The notes under the pieces: model-generated
Told to the model about the DNA's origin: nothing
Seen by the model: the letters and a program-made list of their open reading frames with translations, nothing else
Database searches by the model: none
Program-made: the position numbers and the translations under genes
Shown here: positions 23,150 to 35,110 of the stretch, one piece after another
How the letters are laid out: every line of letters starts with the position of its first letter
Position numbering within the stretch: position 1 is the first letter of the stretch
Source: Pararge aegeria
Taxonomy: Eukaryota > Arthropoda > Insecta > Lepidoptera > Nymphalidae
Direction: 5' to 3'
NCBI RefSeq assembly: GCF_905163445.1
Contig: NC_053187.1
Location: 7,130,001 to 7,194,000, forward strand
Length of the DNA: 64,000 nucleotides

Positions 23150-23530
23150 TCATCTTGGAGATGTCTCTTAAAAAGTTCAAAGTTTGTATTAAACGTAAGC
23201 TTATAGAAAAGTCCTATTTTAGTATACAGGACTACGTTATCGATAATAAAGCTTGGGTGTAAATTATTGCTCTAAACAGGTTGCTCTTCTAATTATTTCA
23301 AATGACATTGTGAGATGGTGATCACAAAAAAAACACCCGGCTAAGTTTGTTGTGGGCTTCTTCTTAGACCAGGACGCGTTTGGAACCCTCGTAGCTTTAG
23401 TTTTAAGTTTACGAATGTGGTTATCGCCATCATCTCACTACCGTGTAATTCTTATGTACGCATCAAAAGCGCCACCTATGGGCCTACTTGAATAAAGATA
23501 TTTTTGACTTTGACTTTGACTTTGACATCT
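23150..23530 (+). mobile_element. Jockey-like LINE 3' fragment, intergenic
   Basis: A reading frame from 23152 to the stop at 23260-23262 reads ILEMSLKKFKVCIKRKLIEK and then KSYFSIQDYVIDNKAWV, typical of the end of a Jockey/CR1-type reverse transcriptase. Then come a 3' UTR and (TTTGAC)n tail at 23501-23530. Inverted relative to 2668-3062; shorter tails of the same family lie at 32610-32745 and 39236-39450. Confidence 0.85.
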
Positions 23531-23764
23531 ACTCGTACTGCAAGTACCAACCCGTCTGCCCAGCGTGGTGTGATTATGTCCGAAAATACCCGTTGGAAGA
23601 GGCTTATAGTGCAGCAGTGGAGTTTAAAGGTTTTTGATCAGTCATATCGATTGGTTTCTCAGTCTTTAATATAATAATATGCTAGTACAAATTAATTTTA
23701 ATTATATTTTGTAAAAATAGTATGTGCCAATTAAAGTGCAATATTTTGATTCTATATCGATGAT

Positions 23765-24000
23765 AGAGCATTGGGGAACTCGGATTCACTTTCGGGGGGC
23801 CGAGTTCGAATCCTAGCACGCACCTCTTACTTTTTATAAGTTACAAGTGGATCTCAGCGCCATCTGTCGGGCTAATTTGTGAATCTAAACCATCCAGGGT
23901 GCCACCCAAACGTATAAAAAATTCATTTAAATCGGTCCAGCCGTTTAAGAGGACTTCAGTGAAATACACACGCACACAAGAAATATATAAAGATGTGCGT
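23765..24000 (+). mobile_element. tRNA-like head and RTE-type LINE tail
   Basis: A tRNA-like stretch with GAGTTCGAATCC (about 23805) is followed by AAATCGGTCCAGCCGTTTAA and GACTTCAGTGAAATACACAC, the 3' end typical of RTE-type LINEs in Lepidoptera. Confidence 0.65.
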
Positions 24001-24084
24001 TTTAAGTAATTAAAATATCACTTGCTTCAACGGTGAAAGAAAACATCGTGAAGAAGCCTGTATGCCTGAGAGTTCTCCTTAATG

Positions 24085-24190
24085 TTCTCAACAGGGTTTG
24101 GACTCCACCAATATGCACTAGGCCATCGTGGTGGACTACAGCCTTAACCCCATCTCACTGTGGGAGGAGAAAGGTTGATGTGATTATTTT
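24085..24190 (+). repeat. Interspersed repeat tail
   Basis: GGTGGACTACAGCCTTAACC and CACTGTGGGAGGAGA recur in antisense at 54680-54760 and 55585-55700. The short frame at 24033-24218 is only this repeat. Confidence 0.6.
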
Positions 24191-24498
24191 GCTTCTGCAT
24201 ATTATATTAATTAATTAAAAGAAAACTTATTTGTTCTGACTGCAATATTAATAAATGAGTATAATTGGATCGTGACCAAATGACGAAAAAACAATAAACG
24301 CATCGAACGCAATTACATAACGTTAAAAAAAATCTTAAGTGTAAGAATTCACGGATTAACTAAAAATTGTAACAATAACATTAGCCTCTCACTTAATTTT
24401 TTCTACACATTATATCCATATCAGGTGTCGTAACCTGATAAAGTGAGATTGGCAATGCAGCAATTACAGCTATCCGATCGGATATCGTCAGGAGTAGC

Positions 24499-24568
24499 CC
24501 CTCCACTGATCTGCTTGGTTATGTTTTGTTATTATATATAAAGACTTCGCTAACTAACTAGCATCAGT
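24499..24568 (+). promoter_or_regulatory. Core promoter of CPR-5
   Basis: TATATATAAAG (24533-24543) is followed by the initiator TCAGT at 24564-24568, 28 bases before the ATG. CCCTCCACTGATCT (24499-24512) upstream of the TATA box resembles the CCAC(C/T)ACT motif of CPR-1 to -3. Confidence 0.75.
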
Positions 24569-24595
24569 CGACAAGCTTAGTCAAACCAAAGCAAA

Positions 24596-27500
24596 ATGTT
24601 TTCCAAAGTAAGCATATCTTGGATTTAACACAATAATTATATTTACGTAACTGGAACAGTTTTAGCTAAACGTAAACGAGGACGCAATGGTGTCGTTAAG
24701 CTTTCATGGCTTAGACAGCTTTGAGTCTACAATTTACAAAGTTTCATAGTTCCTGATTGTGTCAAGATTATTAATAGAGTGCTATTGTAGAGAATAATTA
24801 TTTTACTGTACATTCTTCCCCATCGTTGGCATTGCAACATCAATTATAAATTATAACACTCTCCGTTGAGAATTGTTTACTAAAGGTAAACGATCTTGAC
24901 TAACATGTCTAAAAAATAACATTAAAATAAGTAATTTTTTATTGAACTTTATGTTATATTTTGTTTGTGTTTCATATGAATGATTTTAATGGATATATTT
25001 TATTAAAAAGACATGCAAAAATTCTTTACATTTTGTAAATTATCTAAAACCCCAAAGAAAAGGAGCTAAACATTGTTAATTTTTTACTATGAAATTGCAT
25101 ATACTCGTAGTTTTGATAAAGATATACTTCTTTTACAATGACTGACACACAAATTAATTCTAAAATGGGTTAGATTGATTTCAATGCATAACCTATTTTA
25201 AACCAATTGTGTTCTTTTTTAGATCGTTGTGCTATGTGCTATGGCGGCAGCATGCAGTGCGGGTTACCTGCACCATGCCCCGGCTGTATCCCACAACATC
25301 GTCCATCATGATGTACCAGCCCACTACTCCGTTCAGTCTGCCCAATCATACCAGGCCGCACCAGCAATCCACTCCGCTCCCGTATCCCACGGTGCTCCAA
25401 TTGTCCATGCTGCCCCTGTGGTTCACTCCGCACCCATTTCACATGGTTCCGGTTACGAGGGAGATCATTATGTTGGAGAATTCGTAAGTGTTGACTTCAA
25501 TCTATTAGTTGGAATGAGTCTGGTTTCTAATTCTCTATGCCATTGTACTCTTAGCTAGGACATCATGAATAGGCTATAACAGTACTCTGCTGAACTCAAG
25601 ACTCTCCCAATGGGTGGGTTTTCACCACGCTGGGAAGACGGGTTAGTCATCGCACTAGACGGTACTAGCGCATAGGACGCTACTGCCCATCATAGTAAGG
25701 TGATAGTACGGGCGGTTAGTCATCTCGCACCAAACACTCGTTTCGGCACAAACTTAATTTTACGTAATCAATTCGGATAACTATTCATTCAAGGACTAAC
25801 AATACAAAAACAGGTTTTATAATGATTAGGACTGATAATTGTTAACCGTTAAGTGCCATACCTAGTCTAAATTTTTGGGGAGAACCGTTTATATTATCCT
25901 ATAGTTTCTCTTGATCCGTGATAAATGTAGACCTTGTATGTGACTCGGAATTCCACACTGAGACCAATTTAATAAAGTCGCATCCACCTTTTTATTGAAA
26001 AATAATAATAAAGTTACTTTATATAATAAAAATTTCATTAACATCTCCAACAAAATTTCTATTATCTAAATTCTCATTGAAAAATAAATTTAGGTACTTG
26101 GGTCATTAAAATGGAACTTTATGGTATTTATTGCGCGAGACTCGGCAATCTAAAATCAAAATGAACGATGAATTATTCAAACAATAATTTAATCATCCTA
26201 ACGTCGTGATAAGTCGGAACAATACAACTTTGAAATGCTTAATGACTACAGCATGGAAATTAATTACATTCTAAGCCGAAACCAATTGCCTGCTATTTCA
26301 TTCTAGATTCCATTATACGTTTCTTAATTTTAGACCACCTATAAGAGCGATATCGTGAGATAATATTATGGTTAAATTATAATGGTATTAAAGTAATAGT
26401 TTTAATTATATAAGCGATCAGAGTTTTACTGTGAAATTGTTCTTTACTACTATAACTACATGCCTAGTACCATAAAACTAGTTTTCCTGGCTAATCTAGG
26501 TGTTTTTTATTTCTTATAGAATAGTGTTCATTAGATGCCATTAAAATCAGACCAATTTGTTGTATTAATTACATACCATGTTTTAAGTTGTATTCTTTAT
26601 TTTTTGTATGCGATGAAGTGTTGTGTCTATCTATTATCTATCTAATAATTATGAGACAGAGATGTACAATAAAATTTGCAAGAGTTTTATTTAAAATCGA
26701 CTTACAGTACACGTTATATTTTCAAGTTCGACTAAATTCAGTCAAACAAATTTTTGTACCGGAATGTTAATGCACGCATGGCTTTAATATATTGAATCAT
26801 TTCAGGCTCACCCTAAGTACGGCTACTCATACTCAGTAGAGGACCCGCACACTGGCGACCACAAGTCCCAGCACGAAACCCGCGATGGTGACGTAGTCAA
26901 GGGTGAATACTCCCTGTTGCAACCCGATGGCTCTTTCCGCAAAGTCACATATACTGCTGACCATCATAACGGGTAAGAAAAGAAAACTTTAACCTAAATT
27001 AAAGATCCAATATGATATTTATCATAATCAAATTAAAGTTCTCTGAATTTTTATCGCATTGAAGCGTACAAAGGTTATAGGAATAAATGTATCCCTGAAG
27101 TATATGTACGTATTGAAAAAGCATACAAGACCTTAAATAAAATCGTAATGATACGATGACTCAATTTCTTAACTCGTATGAAACTTAAAAAGAATATTAT
27201 AACAAATAGATCGGTTCATATGGTATGTGTGATGAACAAACTGTCTGATGAATTTTGTAATGATGTTTGTAAATAAGGTTAAAAACAGATATATCTAGGT
27301 ATAATGAGTAATAAAAAATTACACGTAACTGAGTAACAAAATATTTAGGTACCCATAAAATAAATATAGAAATAAAATTTATGATTACAGCAGCGATGAA
27401 ATAATAAATTATTATATAACAGAAGATAGAATACCCAATAAAACATAATAATGGTAGAAGTTATTCGTATTTACTTAATTTTGTTACTCTAATTACAGAA

Positions 27501-28615
27501 TTTATAAGAAAAATGGAGAAAAAAATTACACAATTTTTATTACATTTTACGTAAACGCTATTAAACAGTTGGCTCACTCGTTCTAATTTACAAAAAGTTT
27601 ATAACGAGAAGCAATAAGAGTAACCCTGAGATTATAAAGAATCTTATAATTATGTATGTGGTAAAACATTTCGTACAACGTAAGTCAGGTAGGCCTATTA
27701 TTAGACTGAGAATAAAATTCCGTAATCATATGTTAATGATATTATATTTCAAAAAAAGCCATTCTAAGTTCAAACCAAAATAGTTTTGGTTTTCTAGTGA
27801 GTTTGATTAACCAAAATACTTATTTTTCTTTGAACTCGTTTTTTGATTTGAGTTTGTGTTCCCAGCATGCTCTGCAGTGCGCTTTATCATTGATTTTAGT
27901 TTAAAAATGTCAACGCCATCAGAGAACTAAAAACACTTATGTGAATATAAGAAATTAGACAGGATTCAGAATCCCTTTAAATGTCTGAGCAAGAAACCTT
28001 GTTGTCAAAACAACAAAAGGTTGTATTTCATTCCCAGAACCCGTTATTTATTCGCCAATTTGGAAAATCCTTTTTTATTCAAAAGTTTAAACTTGTTAAA
28101 TTCCATAGGAATTTAATTGCACTAGTAAACCGTAGTAGTTTCAAGTAGTAGTAGTATGTTATTTTATAGAAAAATAGGTTGCATTAGTTACTACAATTAA
28201 GTCAGTATTTTGGTTTTCAAAATTTATACAATCTTCAATGTATCTTTATAAAAAAAATGGATATAAACAAACGAATTACTAGAAACTCATTAACTTACTT
28301 GTCTTAGGACAGTACAGAAAACTTGCGTACGGCTGAGTATATGCTAATTTTACCTTCGGTATCATGTTATACTTTTATAAAAACACATTTAATACATCGA
28401 CGTTGACGACGTACAGTCATTATAGATAGACATACTTGACGTTTCAAAGGTGCTTATATATAAGGCCTACTTGAAATAAATTAATTTGGATTTTTTTTAA
28501 ATATGGAATAAGTGATGTAAGTCTGTAAATCTAAGTTGCATTTCACAAAGTTTATTTTCTCAACAGATTTAATGCAGTGGTCCACAACACACCGCCCGTC
28601 ATCCATCATCATTAG
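24596..28615 (+). CDS. RR-2 cuticular protein CPR-5 (4 exons, 162 aa)
   Basis: Exons are 24596-24607 (MFSK), 25223-25483, 26806-26972 and 28567-28615. The third and fourth exons are too short to stand out as open frames and were found by splice sites and phase (phase-2 intron at HNG|FNAVV). Residues 1-17 are a signal peptide ending CSA before G. The linker (18-91) is rich in His, Ala, Pro, Ser and Val (HSAPVSHGAPIVHAAPVVHS). Residues 92-154 are the RR-2 domain (AHPKYGYSYSVEDPHTGDHK, then DGDVVKGEYSLLQPDGS, FRKVTYTADHHNGFNAVV), with ADHH in place of ADDH. A very short tail ends PPVIHHH. By family it is a secreted chitin-binding cuticle protein. The domain is closest to CPR-7. Intron 3 (1594 bp) includes an antisense-type LINE tail near 28440-28500. 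AATAAA is at 28752-28757. Confidence 0.93.
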
Positions 28616-28751
28616 AAACCTGTCAACCCAACTGTGATATTAGCGTAGGTAGTTTAGTTAGTCTTCCAATACATTGTACCTTCGATCTACGGCTCTTGTA
28701 TCTATTGCTTTATTGTTATTAAATGTACATATTGTATTTCGTTATTTCATT

Positions 28752-28757
28752 AATAAA
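28752..28757 (+). terminator. Polyadenylation signal of CPR-5
   Basis: AATAAA lies about 140 bases after the stop codon. Confidence 0.65.
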
Positions 28758-29777
28758 AAAGTCAAATAAATTACAACTTTTTTTCTTTTACACAAACTTC
28801 GTTTGAACCATAATTACGTTTTCTGAGAAATTTACTATACGCATATACTAATAAGCATTTAAGCTATTAAACAAATTGACATGAAGATGGCTTTCTAGTT
28901 GTATAAAAAGTCTGGTTTTTTTTTCAAACAAGTTTTCACACTCTTTTTATTGGGTAGGTTTGCATTTAAATAAGTTATAATAGCCAAATACCAACTGCCC
29001 ATATCCTAATACAAGATGAAAAACTTCTTCAGATTTAGGTATGTTATGTAGGTATTTCCAATCGGCTTCGAACCCGTTCGCGCATCCTAAAAGAAATTTT
29101 CACCTAACTCCATTCATTTACGTACAGAAATCGTAAAAAATACCACCACTTCATTTGCTTAAGGGAAAAATTGCCAAGATAAATTACTATAATTTAATAA
29201 CATCATCTAGTATTACGTATATACACTGTCTCAGGTGAAATACATATAGCTAGAAGTATATATACTCGTAGCTATAAAGCTAATTTAAACCGTTTATTTT
29301 TAATTTTTTAAGTTTCTAACATAACTGGCACTATACCGGAACGGTAAATCGCTCAGAGGCACATCGCTGCTGGTAGGTAAAGCAAAACAACAATGCATCC
29401 AGCCAGTTTTTCGAAATTCTCAGCTAGTATTCTATTATATTCTCTGATATCTCCAATGATAAACCATTTTTTATCGTCTACAAGCGTTAAAGTACCATTT
29501 AATGTGTTAAAATCTAGATTGTAATCTACCGCCTTTTACTTTTAAAGAGAGCTTGTAAAAGATTACTATTACGATGAACGTATTTCCATTTTACATTGAA
29601 ATTTTAGGATTGTATTATACCTGAGCTCTGTAGACGCGAATGTGTAAATTTAACACAGTCTAAGTAAATTACTGGCGAGATTCACAAACTCATACATGAG
29701 CTACGAAGCCCGTGGGCCTATATTTGAATGCGAAGGAAACCTTTAGGTACAGCGTATTAATTAAAGTAGAAAGAAAT

Positions 29778-30095
29778 TATCAAAATTAAGCTTAATTTGC
29801 TATACTCCGCGAAAAGCAGGAGAATCTGTGTGGTGTAATTTATAATTTCTTCAATCCTTATACCCCAAACCAAACAGATCTTCGGCAATATACCCTCTAC
29901 GCACGTTTCGCTCCGAAACCGGAGCATCATCAGGAGATGTTGACTTTACAATGAATAATTGTTAAGAATTATTCATTCACTTATTATAAATTACACCACA
30001 CAGATTCTCCTGCTTTTCGCGGAGTATAGCAAATTAAGCTTAATTTTGATAATATATCATGGATTTCCGCAAAGTAACGCCTGCTTCTATCCAAT
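29778..30095. mobile_element. Fold-back element, probably Penelope-like, with target duplications
   Basis: Perfect 71-bp inverted arms (29776-29846 and 29983-30053) flank a core of about 136 bases. A unique right extension ends CTGCTTCTATCCAAT. The whole is bounded by 13-bp direct repeats AGTAGAAAGAAAT (29765-29777 and 30096-30108). The core has a hammerhead-like motif on the minus strand. Inverted end fragments, variable target duplications and hammerhead motifs are known for Penelope-like retroelements; the assignment is inference, as no reverse transcriptase is present. A shorter relative lies at 53031-53130. Confidence 0.65.
29885..29940 (-). ncRNA. Hammerhead-ribozyme-like motif
   Basis: On the minus strand CTGATGA (29933-29927) is followed by one unpaired T, a 6-bp stem II (GCTCCG, loop GTTT, CGGAGC; 29925-29910) and GAAAC (29909-29905), then GTA at 29893-29891 as a candidate cleavage triplet. 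This is the order of conserved core bases of a type I hammerhead. Stem III would be only two pairs (AC/GT), stem I is weak, and the T after CTGATGA is extra. It may be degenerate or inactive. Confidence 0.4.
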
Positions 30096-30564
30096 AGTAG
30101 AAAGAAATATAACTTCAAATATACTTATTCGAATACAACGTAGTAAACTTGTGTAGATTGGTTGGGGCTGAATCTCGAATGGACAAAAAATCCCGGTAAT
30201 AATGACAGTATTCGCATATCCTCAATAGCGTTGACCATGTTTGGGGTATATTGACGAATTAAAGTATTGGTAAAAATATCATCAACAGGCAGCTAAGATA
30301 AGAAAAATTGTATAGTGAATGGTCTGTACACACTACAAACTGCAATGAAATGACATTTCACCAATTATAGTTAATGTGCTAGTACCGTCTTATCTGTAAA
30401 CATCACAATAAGAGGTACCTACGCTGATAACATATTAAATCAACGTAAGTGAGCTATCCTTGCTCGAGTCAAGCTTGAAATTCGCCTTGTCAAAGCGCCG
30501 CCGCACTCATATGTCGACTTACTTGTTAAGAACTTTTAGTAATAAATGAAGTTAGTCCTAGAAA

Positions 30565-30825
30565 ACAATTTTTTCAGCCTTGTGCAAAAAAAGATATCTG
30601 CGGTGCAATTGCAATTGTGGTTGCAATTGCCAATAAACTCGATGTTTTTGTGCAGCCATTTTCAAGTTTGAAATTAGGACACACGTGAAAAAAAAATTCA
30701 GCCTTGCCCGAAAAACAGGAACTTGCGGTCGAATTATATTTACCGATCGAAATCGAGTTTTTTCTGTAGTAATTTTCAAGTTTGAAATGAGGTCACAAAA
30801 TATTAAAAGATTTTTCAGCCTTAAA
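30565..30825. repeat. Tandem repeat, unit about 120 bp
   Basis: TTCAGCCT starts at 30573, 30697 and 30814 (steps of 124 and 117). Each full unit also carries ATTTTCAAGTTTGAAAT (30658-30674 and 30771-30787) and a GGNCA block. There are two diverged full copies and the start of a third. The frame at 30558-30779 (-) crosses it and is not a gene. Confidence 0.7.
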
Positions 30826-31989
30826 CCAAAAGAAAAAATGATATTAAAAAAGCTTTAGATAATCACCTTGTAAGTATTCTTGCATCTTGATCAAGGTACA
30901 CTTTTCTACAATGCATAATTAATGCCGATACATTACTCAAAATCGTTACGAAATGCCGATAACTTGTCAAGGGAATTTTTTACGACATTCGAAAATACAA
31001 AAGAAAATAGAAATTAATAAACTTATCTATTGGTTCACGAAACTTTTCGGTATCCAATCGATGGTATCCAGACATTAAAATGCTTACTGCAACATCGTCT
31101 TCGGATTCCGACTTCTGAATTTGGTAAAGAGACAGGTTACGAATAGTAAAAACTAATGATATCAAAAGTTTTATATATGTAGAGATGTAGCTGTATTACA
31201 TCTTCAAGGACAATGTTTATAGATATTCCTGCAAAATGGAACCCGTAAGTAATCTCAGGACTTAAGCTAGTTACAGTATAACTGAAGAAGAAGATCCAAA
31301 TTTCAGTCAAATTGATCAGTGTGGCGTGAAGAAGTAACAAACATTCATTCATCCAAAATATCACATTTACAATGTTAGCAAGATAATGCGCGCGAACCAC
31401 ATAATGCTGATAGAGACCAAAATTCAAGCCACTCACATTCCATATTCATTCATTCCACTGTTTTCCATTCGCTTATATCCAATCTATTTTAACCACGAGT
31501 TTAAGTTACTGACATGAATGTGTATCGTGTCTTTCTAAATAGGTATATTATTATTCAGTATTTACATAATATGACAGCATGCCTTTTTATGCCTTTTATG
31601 GGTACAATACTTTTACCACTCCGTTGTTGCGACTTCTTATAATAAGATAAAGATCAGTTAGTTTTTAAACTTATATGAAATTTTATTTAATTTTTTATTG
31701 AGTTAAAAGAAAAAGTAATTTTAGCTACTCGAAAGTTTAATACCTTCTTATGTTAAAATCCCATTCGCGAGATATATATTATGTTATGTAAGAAACGTGC
31801 CGTTTTACGTATATTTTTAAATCACCACAACTCACAGCCTAACAATAACCCCACGATAGGCACAGGCCTTCTCTCTCACGGGGATTTAGACCCACCACGT
31901 TAAAATAATGCGGGTTGATGGTCTTTAAAAATTATAAAATGTTTATTACATTTCAGTGGCCTATATAGTATATCCTGTAAAAACGCAAT

Positions 31990-32405
31990 TGATTTTAGAA
32001 CCCAATAACTTTAAGGTTTTAGCCCGCCCCGGGAATCGAACTCAGCCAGAACTTTTACGTCATGATGACTCGAAAAACCAACCAAATTAACCAACTATTG
32101 TCTACTTTTACATATTATAGATGTTATATATTTATATATAATGTATATTTTATATTTATATATTACGTATATTTATTTAAATTATCTATGTATTTGTATA
32201 CAATAACCATTTTTGGTATTAATGTATATATTAAAATTTCTTGGCACTATCCCGTTCTCTTGCTGTACGTCCTTTCTACAAAGGTTCCCTGTAAGAGATT
32301 GCTTATAGCAATAAGGCCACCATCGCATGTCTACATTGTTTACTGTGTACTCTTTAATGTTTCTTTTCCTGTGTGTTAACGTGCAATAAAGTGTTTCTTC
32401 TTCTT
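31990..32405. mobile_element. SINE head (antisense) next to a LINE tail
   Basis: GCCCCGGGAATCGAAC (about 32023-32040) is an antisense box-B-like SINE head. From about 32270, ATGTTTCTTTTCCTGTGTGT and GTGCAATAAAGTGTTTC form a LINE 3' tail in sense. Confidence 0.5.
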
Positions 32406-32609
32406 CTCAACCGCGGCTAATAAAGTAAGGTGAGGTTATTATATTAGTGAATTCAAAGCAATTATTTTGCTTATTATTTTAGATGCGTAAGGCCTCAGAC
32501 TGTCGGATGGGCTAAAATACAGACAAGTGTTATTTTTTACTATAGGCTAATAATTGGCTGCAACCACACTTGATAGTAAGAAACGAGTGACCAAGAGGAA
32601 ATAGTGGAA

Positions 32610-32745
32610 CAGTCGTAGCTTCAGCTTTAAGTTTACTAATTTAGTTATTGCCATCTCTACTCACTACTATGTGCATATTTTGGATGTAATGAACGCATCA
32701 AAAGAGCCATCTTTGTGGCTTTTTAAGTTAATAAATACTAAGGAA
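32610..32745 (+). mobile_element. Jockey-like LINE tail, short copy
   Basis: GTAGCTTCAGCTTTAAGTTT, TTATTGCCATCTCTACTCAC and GAACGCATCAAAAGAGCCA match the 3' UTR of the copy at 23150-23530. Confidence 0.7.
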
Positions 32746-32752
32746 TAAATCT

Positions 32753-32976
32753 TTTGCCTGGTGGGAGGCTTTTACCGTGGCTTGTTGGAAACAAGACGAC
32801 AAAGACGTGCCGCTAAGCGATTTAGTCTTCCGGTGCCATGTCTCTTAGAAACCAATTAGGGTTATGACTACCACACTCCATAACAGGTTAGCAAGCTACC
32901 ATCTTAGACCGCATCATCACTTACCACCAGGTGAGATTGCAGCTAAGGGGTAACTTGTGGTGGAATAAAAAAAAAA
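32753..32976 (+). mobile_element. SINE, family D body
   Basis: GACAAAGACGTGCCGCTAAG, GCGATTTAGTCTTCCGG, AACAGGTTAGCAAGCTACCA and CATCATCACTTACCACCAGG are the family body and tail in sense; the tRNA-like head is lost. Confidence 0.75.
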
Positions 32977-33712
32977 TTACGGACTTTGACTAAGTGATGA
33001 TGTGGCCTAAGGCGGCTAGCAGTTGGCTATGCCCTCTTTATTTGAAGATACACTTCTAATATATATATCACGGAACGGACACGGATCCTAGATCTTTTAG
33101 GTACGTATTAGAAGTAAAGAGACAAAATGCTTCTTTGGTATGTATCTATAATACAGAGTTCGGATCCTTACGATGCCTTTCAGTAATTCGCCCAAATTAA
33201 CTGCAAGACCTCGCTAATAATTTTAACATTTTGTAATCCTATATCTGTTATAATAACCTTAAAATGTATACATAATTGCCCACTAGTGGCTACATAATAT
33301 CGTATTACATTTGCTTATAGGCCATAAGGTTCCTTATATGGAGATGAAGGCTTGAAGCCCATCTGCCTTTTTGATTAACTGTTCAAAAAAAAGAAACCAG
33401 TTCTGACTTAAGTTGTCCTTAAACTATACGGCAGTTTATCGTTTCTGAGAAAGTCATTCTTTTTCTTTTCGTTTGTGTGATTAAAATAAAGTACATCGCG
33501 AAATATTTATTGCAGGAAAATTGTGGTAACTAATCGTTTACGTAATAAAAATTAAACTCTATTATTATGGTTGATTCAATTTGACCATAATAAATAAAAC
33601 CTACACTTACTTGTAAGTTGGTAAATTACGCAAATATCCCGACTTCCATTACAAATAGTATGTTTTAAAAAGATGCACTATATATATTTTAGATTATTAA
33701 GAACATTATCCT

Positions 33713-33905
33713 CCCTGGCGCATCGGTGAGCGCTGTGTGTTTAACTGGGGGTCGCGGGTTCGATGCCGGCAGGGGCAATTTGGGATTTTATTATTTATGA
33801 ATTTCTGGGAGGCTTCGGCCATGGCTACCATCCTACCGACAATGACGTGCTAAGCGATTTATTAGCCCGCTACCATCTTGGACTTCATCATCACGTACAA
33901 GAAAT
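33713..33905 (+). mobile_element. SINE, family D, internally deleted
   Basis: An intact tRNA-like head (box A TGGCGCATCGGTGAG, box B GGGTTCGATGCC) is joined to a body that jumps from AAGCGATTTATTAGCCC straight to TACCATCTTGGACTTCATC. The 86-codon frame at 33763-34023 is the SINE, not a gene. Confidence 0.75.
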
Positions 33906-34974
33906 CATTACTACTCTCGTCGTCCTTAACATATTAATATCACAGTGCAGGGCACAGGGATCCCTTCTCATAATAGAAAATCTCCCCAAGCGTCTTCAAA
34001 GGTTTGGCGAGTTTGGACGTTAAATATAACGTGTTACGTACTTTCAACGTAACCACGCAGAGTGATCAAAGTTTTATTTTAAAACTACTCAATGGAATGT
34101 AGAATGGAAAGTTTCAACATAAATTAAGCTGGCTTTAAACTATTTTTTAGTTAGAAGATAATAAACGGGAGATTTCCGACGCACGGGGTCACATAAAACC
34201 AATTCTCTTAACTCCAGGGTCTCCTGAGAAGATCTTGAATATCATCCCGATTTAGGAATAGAATCTGGGTCTCCGAAGTCAAAATTTCAGCTCAAAAATA
34301 CTATACCGACCTTATTTAAGCCTTTTCATTATTATATGTTATTGTGTTCCTATTTAACTACGTTACAACTACGTATTTATCAAGATATGCTAATAAGTAG
34401 TTTAAGTTTTCTTTGTTTTTAGTATTTGCTTATTTATCGCATTAGTTAATAAATTAAGTATAGTAAATAAATAAATACGAGAATAAAGAAGCGATCTGAT
34501 TTTACTGAATCAGTACAGCAGTAGGCTCATATTCTAATAAATTATTCAAAGTAGAGCTTTGCAGTGAAAGCAATTGCGTTATCGGACCACAGGACAACCT
34601 GCAATGAAACTCCGTTACATATTTAATACTTCGAGATGTAGCAATTGGTTTACTTTGAACGTACTGTGACTTACCTACTTCATTCCAACCACAAGTATTA
34701 CTAACACGACAAATAAAGCCAGTCTTATAACCAATAGAGTAGAGATCCATTATTAATAAACTATTTGAACTTGATTGCTCTTTATGATTTAGATAAAAAA
34801 AGGTGTTTTAACATTTTTTTTTTTATTTTTTATTTATATTATTTACTAGCTGTGCGCTACGGTTTCACCCTTGTAAACTACGGGATGCAACATTGTCGAC
34901 AACCTTCCTCAATTAATCAGCTACTTAATGCAAAGATTGTTCAATCATAATAGTAGTTCTTAATATGCAAACAT

Positions 34975-35110
34975 AGAATAGAATAAAGAATAGAATAGAA
35001 TAATAATAATAATAATAATATCTTTATTTTATCAAAATAAACGTATACATTTCTTGAGTGTGAAGCCCTGTCTCCTGCGGTAGTTAAAACTGTGTTACAG
35101 GAGACAGTGT
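34975..35110 (-). repeat. (AAT)n microsatellite with LINE tail
   Basis: AATAG and AAT repeats (34976-35021) lead into TATCTTTATTTTATCAAA, an antisense LINE-tail start. A small inverted repeat CTGTCTCCTG/CAGGAGACAG lies at 35068-35077 and 35098-35107. Confidence 0.55.

Noticed and set aside
34502..34750. Minus-strand frame with internal GTAAGT and TTGCAG
   Set aside because: Joining them gives a short VVLWSDN-like run reminiscent of some transposases, but it is too short and isolated to call.
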